Below are positions 1 to 6,599 of a stretch of 8,904 bases of DNA, piece after piece. Below the pieces are notes generated by a model. The model ran no database searches. It saw only the letters and a list, made by a program, of their open reading frames with translations, and had not been told where the DNA came from. Each line of letters starts with the position of its first letter. Position 1 is the stretch's first letter. A program made the translations under genes and the position numbers. The DNA comes from an uncultured Mycoplasmatota bacterium (GTDB lineage Bacteria > Bacillota_I > Bacilli_A > RF39 > UBA660), in NCBI GenBank assembly GCA_946497375.1, contig CAMMKE010000049.1, positions 1 to 8,904 of the forward strand, written 5' to 3'.

Positions 1-193
1 CACTAGTCTCATTATTATAATTAACAGCATTAATACCTACAGTCTTAGCATTATATCTAAATACCTCATACTTCTCTTTTTGATTATTATTAATAACTAT
101 AAACAAAAGTATCGCACTAAGTATTAAACATGTAACCGCTACTGTTAAAAACTCATATGTTCCCCTTCCATTCTCATTAAATCTTACTTTCAT
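1..193 (-). CDS. Small single-span membrane protein, pilin/TadE-like (partial, 3' end off window)
   Basis: The reading frame opens at the ATG at 191-193 and runs 64 codons without a stop to the window edge, so the C-terminus is missing. A short polar N-terminus (MKVRFNENGRGTYEF) leads into a hydrophobic stretch at about residues 16-34, followed by a charged, Asn/Tyr-rich soluble part. The Arg-Gly pair followed closely by Glu-Phe just before the hydrophobic helix recalls prepilin and TadE/Flp-type N-termini, in which a Gly precedes a conserved Glu at the helix start. The match is loose and rests on pattern only. The start lies inside the end of ezrA (17-base overlap) with a weak AAGGAAAG about 10 bases upstream, which suggests translational coupling. 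Other possibilities are a generic bitopic membrane protein with no pilin role. Confidence 0.6.
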   Translation of the reverse strand, partial: MKVRFNENGRGTYEFLTVAVTCLILSAILLFIVINNNQKEKYEVFRYNAKTVGINAVNYNNETS

Positions 194-1892
194 AAGCTTT
201 AATCTTTCCTTCTATCGTATCATCAACTAATTTAACAGTATCAACACATAATTTTAAAGCACTATCATAATTACCTTTATAGAATAGGGAACTAGCTCTA
301 TCAAGGCCATTATTAATATCTTCATGTAAACTTCTATATCTATTACCATAGACAATTAAAGCCTCTGTTAACTTAGCTTTATTTATCATATTTAAAGTTG
401 TATTATAAAGTTTTAACACTAAATCTCTAGCCGTATCAACTCTAGTATTAAGAGTTTTAATAACAATAGGTTTACGAGATAATTCTTTAACTACCTCTTC
501 TATCGCTTCATTCGCTTCATTAAGTTCCACAAAATAGTTATCACTTATTATAGGTAGTTTAAACTCTCTCATCTTCTCTTTACATTCTCTTAGTAATTTA
601 TCAATCTCACCTAACTGTTCTCTCGCTCTTTGTTCATCTTCATACATATTACCAAGACTCTTCAAAGCCACATCTAAAGTTGATTCTGTTTGTTTAAGTT
701 TTAGTGTAAGTTCATCTACTTCTTTAGTTACTAAGGAATAAGGAGTCGCTTTATTCTTAACTCTATCTACTAGATTTTTATATTCATCTTTAATAGAAGT
801 CAAGTCTTTATTAACTTCATTAATAATATTAACATCTTCCTCATTAAGGTCATACATATTCTTAATATCATCTAACTGGTCATAAATATCACTAACTACC
901 TTATCAGTTTTCTTTAACTTCTTAGCAAAATCTCTAATACCTTCTTCATATACTTTTCTTGAAAGTCTCTCTTTCTCAAAATCAACAAAGATACTATCTA
1001 AATAATCAAGAATAGTTTTTAACTCAAACATACAATCTTCAAGATTTAAAACTTTAATTCTATCTAAAATAGTTCCCACATTCTTACGAGACTCTTCTAA
1101 GTTATAATCAAGATTTAAATATTCAATAGGATAACCTTTCTCTGTCATATCTTTAGCAGTATCTTCAATCTCTTTAATTCTCTTAGGTATCATCTGTTTA
1201 CACATAAGCATTAAATCAGGAACTTCTTCTACCACTATCTCCATATGTTCTATCATAGTATCCAAAGCTTTAACAATATGTACCACATCGCTATACATAT
1301 TATCATCCATAGCCTTCTCAAACTCTAAGAAACGCTTCTCTATATTTTCAAGTTGTAACTCTATCGCTTCTGCCATCTCTTCATAAAGATTTTTATGGCC
1401 ATTATATTCTTTATTTAATGCTCTATACTTAGTCTTAAGTTTACTAATAATACTACGATATTTCTCTTCACTCAAAGTTATCTCTTTTATCTGGTCAAGT
1501 AAATCATCCGCTTGCTCTCTAACTTTATAGACTTCCATCTCGCACTTTGCAATTCTAAATTTAGCCGTCTTATATTCTTTCTTATCTAATAAAGTATCTA
1601 ACTCTATAAGCATATCATCTATCTTTGGAATATCAACATTTTTAATAGTATCAAATCTCTCTTCCCACTTTTGATACTTCTCTTCCATCTTTTCATTCTT
1701 AATAATTGGTTCTAACTTAGAAAGCTCTAAAAGCACAGGTGTACTTCCAATTAAGTTTTTCTCTCGCTCTAAATTGTCGTATATATCTTGGTAATACCTC
1801 TTTTGTCTTCTTTTCAAGATAGTGATAATAGTAATTACTAAAATTAAAACTACAATGATAACACAGATTATAAATAAAAGTGTATGTCCCAT
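177..1892 (-). CDS. ezrA: Septation ring formation regulator EzrA
   Basis: EzrA is a membrane-anchored, cytoplasm-facing coiled-coil protein that binds FtsZ, prevents extra Z-rings near the poles and helps assemble the divisome in low-GC Gram-positives. The product is 571 aa, the usual family size. It has one N-terminal membrane span at residues 4-26 followed by Lys/Arg-rich residues, then almost wholly helical, charged sequence made of spectrin-like repeats. Near the C-terminus the motif YGNRYRS (about residues 515-521) matches the conserved EzrA QNR patch, followed by the typical helix LDRASSLFYKGNYDSAL. The ATG at 1890-1892 is preferred over an in-frame GTG at 1899-1901, because the ribosome binding site GAGGTGAT (1897-1904) overlaps that GTG and is well spaced from the ATG. 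It is transcribed divergently from rpsD and probably co-transcribed with the pilin-like gene downstream. Confidence 0.93.
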   Translation of the reverse strand: MGHTLLFIICVIIVVLILVITIITILKRRQKRYYQDIYDNLEREKNLIGSTPVLLELSKLEPIIKNEKMEEKYQKWEERFDTIKNVDIPKIDDMLIELDTLLDKKEYKTAKFRIAKCEMEVYKVREQADDLLDQIKEITLSEEKYRSIISKLKTKYRALNKEYNGHKNLYEEMAEAIELQLENIEKRFLEFEKAMDDNMYSDVVHIVKALDTMIEHMEIVVEEVPDLMLMCKQMIPKRIKEIEDTAKDMTEKGYPIEYLNLDYNLEESRKNVGTILDRIKVLNLEDCMFELKTILDYLDSIFVDFEKERLSRKVYEEGIRDFAKKLKKTDKVVSDIYDQLDDIKNMYDLNEEDVNIINEVNKDLTSIKDEYKNLVDRVKNKATPYSLVTKEVDELTLKLKQTESTLDVALKSLGNMYEDEQRAREQLGEIDKLLRECKEKMREFKLPIISDNYFVELNEANEAIEEVVKELSRKPIVIKTLNTRVDTARDLVLKLYNTTLNMINKAKLTEALIVYGNRYRSLHEDINNGLDRASSLFYKGNYDSALKLCVDTVKLVDDTIEGKIKAYESKI

Positions 1893-1913
1893 TACTATCA
1901 CCTCTACTATAAC

Positions 1914-1922
1914 ATCATAACA
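1914..1922 (-). promoter_or_regulatory. Candidate extended -10 promoter for ezrA
   Basis: On the minus strand TGTTATGAT forms an extended -10 element (TG-N-TATGAT). Initiation about 7 bases downstream would leave a 5' leader of roughly 15 bases carrying the ezrA ribosome binding site. The -35 position 17 bases upstream (TAGCAT) is poor, as is tolerated in extended -10 promoters. It sits back to back with the rpsD promoter. Confidence 0.45.
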
Positions 1923-1949
1923 TAAACTAACATTTTATGCTACAAAAAC

Positions 1950-1978
1950 TTGACAAAAAGAAATTTTCATAATATGAT
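1950..1978 (+). promoter_or_regulatory. Housekeeping sigma-A type promoter for rpsD
   Basis: A perfect -35 TTGACA (1950-1955) is separated by 17 bases from a -10 TATGAT (1973-1978), one mismatch from consensus. Transcription would begin near 1985, giving an untranslated leader of about 150 bases before rpsD. An overlapping TAATAT at 1970-1975 is a less likely -10, with a spacer of only 14. Confidence 0.85.
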
Positions 1979-2006
1979 ATTAGAGCAATTTACTTGAAAC
2001 AGCAAT

Positions 2007-2095
2007 GTCTTACTTTATTCAATGTGTTTTCGAAAGTTTTAGTAACTTTTGTGCTGGAAGGTGAAAGAAATACTCCCTGAATAAATGGTGAAGAC
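2007..2095 (+). promoter_or_regulatory. Structured rpsD 5' leader, probable S4 autoregulatory RNA
   Basis: The leader folds around a long-range helix: GTCTT (2007-2011) pairs with AAGAC (2091-2095), and TTTATTCA (2014-2021) with TGAATAAA (2078-2085), both perfectly, with an asymmetric internal loop AC/TGGTG between them. Inside is a second hairpin, CGAAAGTT (2031-2038) with AACTTTTG (2044-2051) around the loop TTAGT. It is followed by an unpaired purine-rich segment GGAAGGTGAAAG. CTCC within 2073-2077 is also complementary to the rpsD ribosome binding site core GGAG (2124-2127). In Bacillus subtilis, S4 represses its own gene through a structured rpsD leader. The position, length and folding here fit that role, which is inferred, not shown. 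Positions are those of the helix; the transcript leader runs about 1985-2134. Confidence 0.72.
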
Positions 2096-2134
2096 AAATC
2101 AAGAAAATGCAAATATAAGGAAAGGAGAAAATAC

Positions 2135-2737
2135 ATGGCAAGATATACAGGACCAAGTTACAAACAATCAAGACGTGTTGGTTTTTCTTTAACTGAAACT
2201 GGTAAAGAACTTGCAAAAAGACCATATGGACCAGGACAACATGGAAATGCTAGACATGGTAAACCAAGTGATTATGGTAACCAATTAAAAGAAAAACAAA
2301 AATTACGTTTTATGTATGGTGTTAACGAAAAGCAATTTAAAAAGACATTTAAAGAAGCTGGTAAAATGCCAGGTGTACATGGTACAAACTTCTTAATCTT
2401 ATTAGAGTCTCGTCTAGATAACTTAGTATATCGTATGGGATTTGCTACTACTCGTCGCGGAGCAAGACAACTTGTAAACCATGGACACATTACTGTAAAT
2501 GGTAAGAAAGTAGATATTCCATCATACAGAGTTAAACCAGGAAGTGTTATCGCTTTAAAAGAGAATTCTAAAGATCATAAAGCTGCTAATGAAGCACTAG
2601 CTAAAGTTAATAAACGTGTGGAATATGTAACTTTTGATGAAAACAAAAAAGAAGGTACTTATGTAAGATATCCTGAAAGAAATGAACTTAACATGGATAT
2701 CAATGAGTCACTAATCGTTGAATTCTATAACAAATAG
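2135..2737 (+). CDS. rpsD: 30S ribosomal protein S4
   Basis: S4 is a primary 16S rRNA-binding protein that nucleates assembly of the small subunit body and contributes to decoding fidelity at the mRNA entry channel. The 200-aa product is the Bacilli size and opens with [16 protein letters not shown]. The N-terminal zinc-knuckle cysteines are absent, so this is the zinc-independent form. The RNA-binding S4 domain is evident around residues 92-155 ([19 protein letters not shown], then [21 protein letters not shown]), and the C-terminus ends with the usual [14 protein letters not shown] at 2124-2127 lies 7 bases before the ATG. It has its own strong promoter and a long structured leader (probable feedback by S4), with a strong terminator right after, so it is probably monocistronic. 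Confidence 0.98.
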   Translation: MARYTGPSYKQSRRVGFSLTETGKELAKRPYGPGQHGNARHGKPSDYGNQLKEKQKLRFMYGVNEKQFKKTFKEAGKMPGVHGTNFLILLESRLDNLVYRMGFATTRRGARQLVNHGHITVNGKKVDIPSYRVKPGSVIALKENSKDHKAANEALAKVNKRVEYVTFDENKKEGTYVRYPERNELNMDINESLIVEFYNK

Positions 2738-2743
2738 GAAATG

Positions 2744-2776
2744 AAAAAGTCAAGGATTAACCCCCTTGATTTTTTT
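2744..2776 (+). terminator. Rho-independent terminator of rpsD
   Basis: AAAAAGTCAAGG (2744-2755) pairs with CCTTGATTTTTT (2764-2775), giving a 12-bp stem with one G-T wobble, around an 8-base loop. A run of seven T begins at 2770. It lies 6 bases after the rpsD stop and separates rpsD from the collagen-like gene. Confidence 0.9.
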
Positions 2777-2849
2777 ATTATTAAAAGATTAAGCACATTA
2801 ATTATTTAAGTTTTATTCTACCTCATAATATATAGCGAAGGAGGTAAAT

Positions 2850-3512
2850 ATGATTTTTAATAATGAAAACAAAGATTATAAAGATAACAAAGATAACTGC
2901 CTTTGCGAAGTTGTTAAATGTCTAGCTAAAAACTGCACAGGTCCAACGGGGCCAACCGGAGCAACAGGAGCAACTGGTATACAAGGGCCTACTGGTTCTA
3001 CTGGTCCAACAGGTCCTTCAGAAAACTGTACATGTTCTTGTATATCTAGAGGAGAACTAGTAGTAAATGGTGGAATGGAAAACGTTATCGATGATAAACC
3101 AACTGGATGGCTTTTAACTAATCCTGATAATATAACATCAGAAAACAGTCAAGGAAGAGTTCATTCAGGAAATTGGTCTGTTAACATAGAAGATGATGCA
3201 ACTATATCACAAGTAATAAACAATATAGAACCTGATTGTTTTTATGAATTAAGCTTCTTTGAAAGAGGCGAAGGAGATCAAGTATCACTTAATGCCAATG
3301 TAATATTCATAACTAATTATGGAGATATTATTGGTGGTAATATTATGATAAGAGAACAAGACATAACTAATAGTAATCGTGATTTTGCATATTATAGATT
3401 AATTACATCACAAGCACCAGCTGGAACTACAGGAATTAGAATAGAATTCGTAGTTAATGCAAATGGTAATCAATCATTAGACCTAGATGACGTATCATTA
3501 ACTAGCTTATAA
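2850..3512 (+). CDS. Short collagen-like (Gly-X-Thr) protein with C-terminal beta-sandwich-like domain
   Basis: The 220-aa product has three parts. Residues 1-30 are polar and charged, with four Cys and no clear signal peptide. Residues 31-57 are nine uninterrupted Gly-X-Y triplets (GPT, GPT, GAT, GAT, GIQ, GPT, GST, GPT, GPS). Residues 58-220 begin with a Cys cluster (NCTCSC) and form an all-beta-looking domain. That domain starts ELVVNGGMEN, has PTGW, and ends APAGTTGIRIEF to LDLDDVSL. This layout recalls the carbohydrate-binding-module-like or NTTRR-F1 beta-sandwich found beside collagen repeats in bacilli, although NTTRR-F1 is normally N-terminal to the repeats. Gly-X-Thr collagen occurs in BclA-type exosporium and other bacterial surface proteins, where the globular C-terminus drives trimer formation. 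A strong ribosome binding site AGGAGG (2839-2844) fixes the start. Promoter and export route are unclear. It ends at a hairpin shared with the convergent operon. Confidence 0.88.
   Translation: MIFNNENKDYKDNKDNCLCEVVKCLAKNCTGPTGPTGATGATGIQGPTGSTGPTGPSENCTCSCISRGELVVNGGMENVIDDKPTGWLLTNPDNITSENSQGRVHSGNWSVNIEDDATISQVINNIEPDCFYELSFFERGEGDQVSLNANVIFITNYGDIIGGNIMIREQDITNSNRDFAYYRLITSQAPAGTTGIRIEFVVNANGNQSLDLDDVSLTSL
2940..3020 (+). repeat. Collagen-like Gly-X-Y coding repeat, nine triplets
   Basis: Nine consecutive 9-base units encode Gly-X-Y (residues 31-57 of the collagen-like protein), with Thr in the Y position in seven of nine and Pro in the X position in five or more. The segment is richer in GC (runs such as GGTCCAACGGGGCCAACC) than the flanking AT-rich DNA. 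Such repeats commonly change length by slippage or recombination. Confidence 0.85.
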
Positions 3513-3513
3513 T

Positions 3514-3540
3514 AAAAACTGCAACTACTGCAGTTTTTTT
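3514..3540. terminator. Bidirectional terminator between convergent genes
   Basis: AAAAACTGCA (3514-3523) pairs perfectly with TGCAGTTTTT (3529-3538) around the 5-base loop ACTAC. On the plus strand the T run is 3534-3540 (seven T), serving the collagen-like gene. On the minus strand the run of five T (3514-3518) serves the tyrS operon. The TAG stop of the minus-strand gene (3525-3527) lies in the loop, so its last codons are part of the stem. Confidence 0.9.
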
Positions 3541-4904
3541 ACTTTATCATTACTTTTAGAATTACTATATTCTAAAATAAATTTATCTATTTGTTCTTGT
3601 AAATAAGGTAAAGGTATTTCACTCTTTATCTTCTTCATAAAATTAACCACATCTTTTTCAATATTAACTAAATCACTAATATTAATATCAGAAGAAATAG
3701 CACCTCTACCATTTCTATAGCAACTATTAATAGCATCCCTAAAAAACTCTATTCTGTTTTTTAAAGTCCCCATAGAAAATCTTTCATCATCATAATAAAT
3801 ATTATCAATATACTTACAGATATCATCTTTCCCAGTTCGATAACTAAAAGAAAAGTTTTTATCTCTATTATTAATCCTTATAAGGTACATACCATTAATC
3901 TTACCATTATTTCTATGTGTTCTAAAATCAATATAGCATTTATCAATATCATCATTATCATCAAGTTTTACTTCAGCATAAATAGAAGATTTATCAACAA
4001 TACCACTCTTATAAGTTATTTTTTTAGTACCTTTTTCTTTAGATTTTTTTATCTCTTCATTAGGAGTAATTATTTTAGTATAAGAGTGATTATCTTCAAG
4101 TAAAAAATCAAAAGTTTTAAGTTTAAAGCCATCTTTTCTCACATTATAAGTAAACTCACATGTCGAATCATTTTCCTTTATATTTTTAGAAAAAATAACA
4201 TGGCCATCTATATCAAAAGTAACATTTCTATCTCGAATATAATCAACTAAACTAAAAGATGAAGCTTTATTAAACATCTCATCTGACTTTTCAATATCAT
4301 CATTATCATATAAAAGATGAAAATCGTCTAAAGTTCTGTGTTGAATCTCTTGCCACCAAGTCTGTTTCCAAGAAATTAAAGTATCTTCACAGCTCTTAAT
4401 TTCTTTTAATAATAAAGGTATCAAAGTATTATATTTATTATTACTACAAATATAAGTAGAAATATTTGGTAGCAAATACACTTCTTTATACTTAAGACTA
4501 TTATATTTAGATAAATTTATCTTATTTTTTAAACAAATATAAATGTTTTCACGTTCATAACAATAAAGTCCTAAAGAATCTACTAACTGATTAATAAGTT
4601 TATACATATCAACTTCATCATCAAACTTATCTTCATCAAGTTGTAATGTTACTTCTAAGTCTTTTTCATCAGTACTAGTACCAATATAAGTAGCACCAAC
4701 GCCTATATCATCATCCTTAACAAGCATATAGGCCTGATGGTCACTATCAACACTATAAATCCTAGGACACGCTATAACAGAGTCAATTAAATTAACATCA
4801 ATTTCTTTCATAGAACCCAAAATATCTTTATATTTATCTTCGTATTTAACTAAACTATACTGGTAATTATCTGTTCCATTTAAACTTATACTCTTATATT
4901 TCAT
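3525..4904 (-). CDS. Uncharacterised 459-aa protein with probable GNAT-like N-terminal domain
   Basis: I do not recognise a named family for the full protein. Residues about 10-150 look like an N-acetyltransferase (GNAT) fold: AYMLVKDDDIGVGATYIGT (residues 58-76) resembles the paired central strands, followed by a strand (LEVTLQLDE), a helix (MYKLINQLVDSLGLYCYERE) and a further strand. The usual Q/R-x-x-G-x-G/A acetyl-CoA loop is not clearly present, so enzymatic activity is uncertain. Residues about 225-360 are beta-rich with alternating polar and hydrophobic residues. The last 80 residues are helical and very charged. There is no signal peptide or membrane span. AGAGGTG lies about 8 bases before the ATG at 4904. 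It is last in the tyrS operon, 46 bases after the preceding gene, and its stop codon lies inside the terminator loop. Confidence 0.8.
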   Translation of the reverse strand: MKYKSISLNGTDNYQYSLVKYEDKYKDILGSMKEIDVNLIDSVIACPRIYSVDSDHQAYMLVKDDDIGVGATYIGTSTDEKDLEVTLQLDEDKFDDEVDMYKLINQLVDSLGLYCYERENIYICLKNKINLSKYNSLKYKEVYLLPNISTYICSNNKYNTLIPLLLKEIKSCEDTLISWKQTWWQEIQHRTLDDFHLLYDNDDIEKSDEMFNKASSFSLVDYIRDRNVTFDIDGHVIFSKNIKENDSTCEFTYNVRKDGFKLKTFDFLLEDNHSYTKIITPNEEIKKSKEKGTKKITYKSGIVDKSSIYAEVKLDDNDDIDKCYIDFRTHRNNGKINGMYLIRINNRDKNFSFSYRTGKDDICKYIDNIYYDDERFSMGTLKNRIEFFRDAINSCYRNGRGAISSDINISDLVNIEKDVVNFMKKIKSEIPLPYLQEQIDKFILEYSNSKSNDKVKKLQ

Positions 4905-4950
4905 TACCGAACACCTCTCATTAAATATATTTATGTATATAATATAACAT

Positions 4951-5301
4951 CTATTTCAACTCTATACAATCAAAATTATTTTTAATAACAGAAATAACAT
5001 CATCATCTGCTACTACTAAAATAGATTTATCCATTGGAAGAGATTTAACAAAACTAATTATCTCTTCCTTTTCATTATTATCTAAACTATGAGTTCTCTG
5101 AACTATTAACTTATCTCCTACAAGAATAAGAGCACTACCAAAGTCTTTTAACTTAAATGATGTATAACACATATCAAACTTAATAGCATTATTTTTTAAT
5201 TTTAACTTTTTACCAGTCTCTACTCCTTCTTCTGATAAAGGAGGATTTAGATTACCACTAGTATCTTTATCCTCCCTAAAGCTCTTAACTATATAAATCA
5301 T
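4951..5301 (-). CDS. Histidine-phosphatase-like protein lacking catalytic residues (probable pseudoenzyme)
   Basis: The 116-aa product follows the outline of the histidine phosphatase (phosphoglycerate-mutase-like) fold. It has an opening strand IYIV, then LNPPLSEEGVETGKKL in the place of the family's LTxEGxxQAxxL, then FDMCYTSFKLKDFGSALIL for the usual D-x-VYSSPLxRAxxTAxxI, and finally ILVVADDDVISVI for VLVVSHGGVIRxL. The key residues are altered at each site: the RHG motif reads KSF (residues 6-8), the second Arg reads Lys, and the late catalytic His is Asp. It is also shorter than typical members (about 180-220 aa), though near SixA-type size (about 160 aa). Phosphatase activity is therefore unlikely; a binding or regulatory role is inferred. 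The ATG overlaps the preceding TAA by one base (TAATG) with a weak ribosome binding site, so translation is probably coupled. Confidence 0.78.
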   Translation of the reverse strand: MIYIVKSFREDKDTSGNLNPPLSEEGVETGKKLKLKNNAIKFDMCYTSFKLKDFGSALILVGDKLIVQRTHSLDNNEKEEIISFVKSLPMDKSILVVADDDVISVIKNNFDCIELK

Positions 5302-6599
5302 TACTTATACCACTGTCTCTCTAAATCTTTATTATATTTTAAGAAATAAGTACGATAATCTTTATTATTACTACCAAGTTCACGTGATGAAGATGCTCCC
5401 CCTACTAAGTAACCATCACTAGTAACTATAACATCACTAAAGTAATCAATACCTTCACCATTCTCTTTATTATTAGCTTCCTTTTCTAAATCAGTATTAT
5501 ATTTAACAATAATACCACGATAATCTAAGTAATTATAAGTATCTGTAGACTTATCTTCATCTTTCTTATAAGTATGACCAACAACAATTAAATTATCTCC
5601 ATCACTAACTATCTTATTAAACCTAGCAGCATTATTTCTACTGAAAGTAACTTCATCTAAAACTTCACCATCACTATTATATTTAAGAATTAATCCTTCT
5701 GTAACTTTATCAGCATCCTTAGCATCAATATTTATAGTCTTAGAACCTGCTACAAAAAAGTCATCACCTACTTTTACAATAGAACTAAAACCAACAGTAT
5801 CAGTATATTCATAAGTCTTAGCATAAACTTGTTCCCCATCTAAAGTATATTTAGCAATCATACCATAACGAGTAGCATCTTTACCAACTAAATATAGATA
5901 ATCTCCATCAATAATAGCATCATTAAATGTTGCAGATTTACTACCTCCGAAGTTAGCTCTCCACTGTTCCTTTAGATTAAAGTCATATTTGATTATCAAA
6001 GCACCACCATCTGGATCACTACCTATAACCATATTTTGTAAGATACTTTGACCAACTACAATAAAGCCATCATCAACAAGTAATACTTTATTAAAAGTTG
6101 TATCACCTGCTATTTGTACACTCTTAGTCTTAACTTGTTTACCTTCTCTATCATATAAAACAATTAACCCATCAGTAGCATTATCTTCAACTTGCTGTTT
6201 ATCATACTGAGCACCACCTACAGCAATAAATCCGTCACTATATTCTATAACATCACTAAAATATGATGAATATCCCTTAGTATAAGCACTTTCAAACTCT
6301 ACTTCAAAGTCATTATTATATTTAGCAAACTTAGCTTTATTATATTCTTTCTCGTAATCATTAAACTTACTCTTCTTAAAATCACTATTACCAACCACTA
6401 AATAACCATCTTTAGTTTCTTTAAAGCTATTTAAAGTATCGGTATAAATAATAGACTTACTTCTATTATAATAAGATAAACCTATATAACCTACTTCTAT
6501 AGCAATAATAGCAATACAAAGAACAATAATTACTCTTAACCATTTAACTAATCTTTTCTGTTCTACTCTTAAATCCTTTTTAGTTTTATTCTTCTTCAT
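5301..6599 (-). CDS. Membrane-anchored protein with seven beta-propeller-like repeats
   Basis: The 432-aa product begins with a Lys/Arg-rich cytoplasmic tail (residues 1-22) and one membrane span (about 23-43), not followed by a cleavage site. This predicts a type II anchor with the large C-terminal part outside. That part contains seven degenerate repeats of about 45-75 aa, each with the pattern F-[ns]-x-[iv]-(x)-DG-[fy]-[iv]-V-G near its start and an [il]-[ivla]-K-Y-[nd]-x-[nd]-[gl]-E strand near its end. Examples of the first part start near residues 59, 114, 169, 225, 271, 327 and 387. Seven such units suggest a closed seven-bladed beta-propeller, which usually acts as a binding scaffold; the ligand is unknown. 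The ATG at 6599 is chosen over an upstream in-frame start at 6641, because GGAGG sits 5 bases before it. The gene overlaps the end of tyrS by 14 bases and runs directly into the next gene. Confidence 0.85.
   Translation of the reverse strand: MKKNKTKKDLRVEQKRLVKWLRVIIVLCIAIIAIEVGYIGLSYYNRSKSIIYTDTLNSFKETKDGYLVVGNSDFKKSKFNDYEKEYNKAKFAKYNNDFEVEFESAYTKGYSSYFSDVIEYSDGFIAVGGAQYDKQQVEDNATDGLIVLYDREGKQVKTKSVQIAGDTTFNKVLLVDDGFIVVGQSILQNMVIGSDPDGGALIIKYDFNLKEQWRANFGGSKSATFNDAIIDGDYLYLVGKDATRYGMIAKYTLDGEQVYAKTYEYTDTVGFSSIVKVGDDFFVAGSKTINIDAKDADKVTEGLILKYNSDGEVLDEVTFSRNNAARFNKIVSDGDNLIVVGHTYKKDEDKSTDTYNYLDYRGIIVKYNTDLEKEANNKENGEGIDYFSDVIVTSDGYLVGGASSSRELGSNNKDYRTYFLKYNKDLERQWYK

Noticed and set aside
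2019..2225. Minus-strand 68-codon open frame across the rpsD leader and start
   Set aside because: It overlaps the structured leader and the rpsD start, has no convincing ribosome binding site, and its hydrophobic product is what antisense AT-rich DNA gives.
2272..2490. Minus-strand 72-codon open frame inside rpsD
   Set aside because: It is antisense to an unambiguous ribosomal protein gene, with no start signals or recognisable product.
2824..2832. CATAATATA, a match to the sporulation sigma-K -10 pattern (CATANNNTA), before the collagen-like gene
   Set aside because: No AC pair lies at the -35 position, and initiation about 7 bases downstream would start at or within the ribosome binding site (2839-2844). 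It is likely chance in AT-rich DNA.
3915..4103. Plus-strand 62-codon open frame rich in Ile and Phe
   Set aside because: It is antisense within the 459-aa gene and its composition reflects low-complexity AT-rich codons.
4920..4975. Possible promoter (TTGAAA followed by an AT-rich stretch) before the 459-aa gene
   Set aside because: The -35-like hexamer is the end of the preceding coding sequence, and no good -10 lies at 16-18 bases. Read-through from the operon is simpler.
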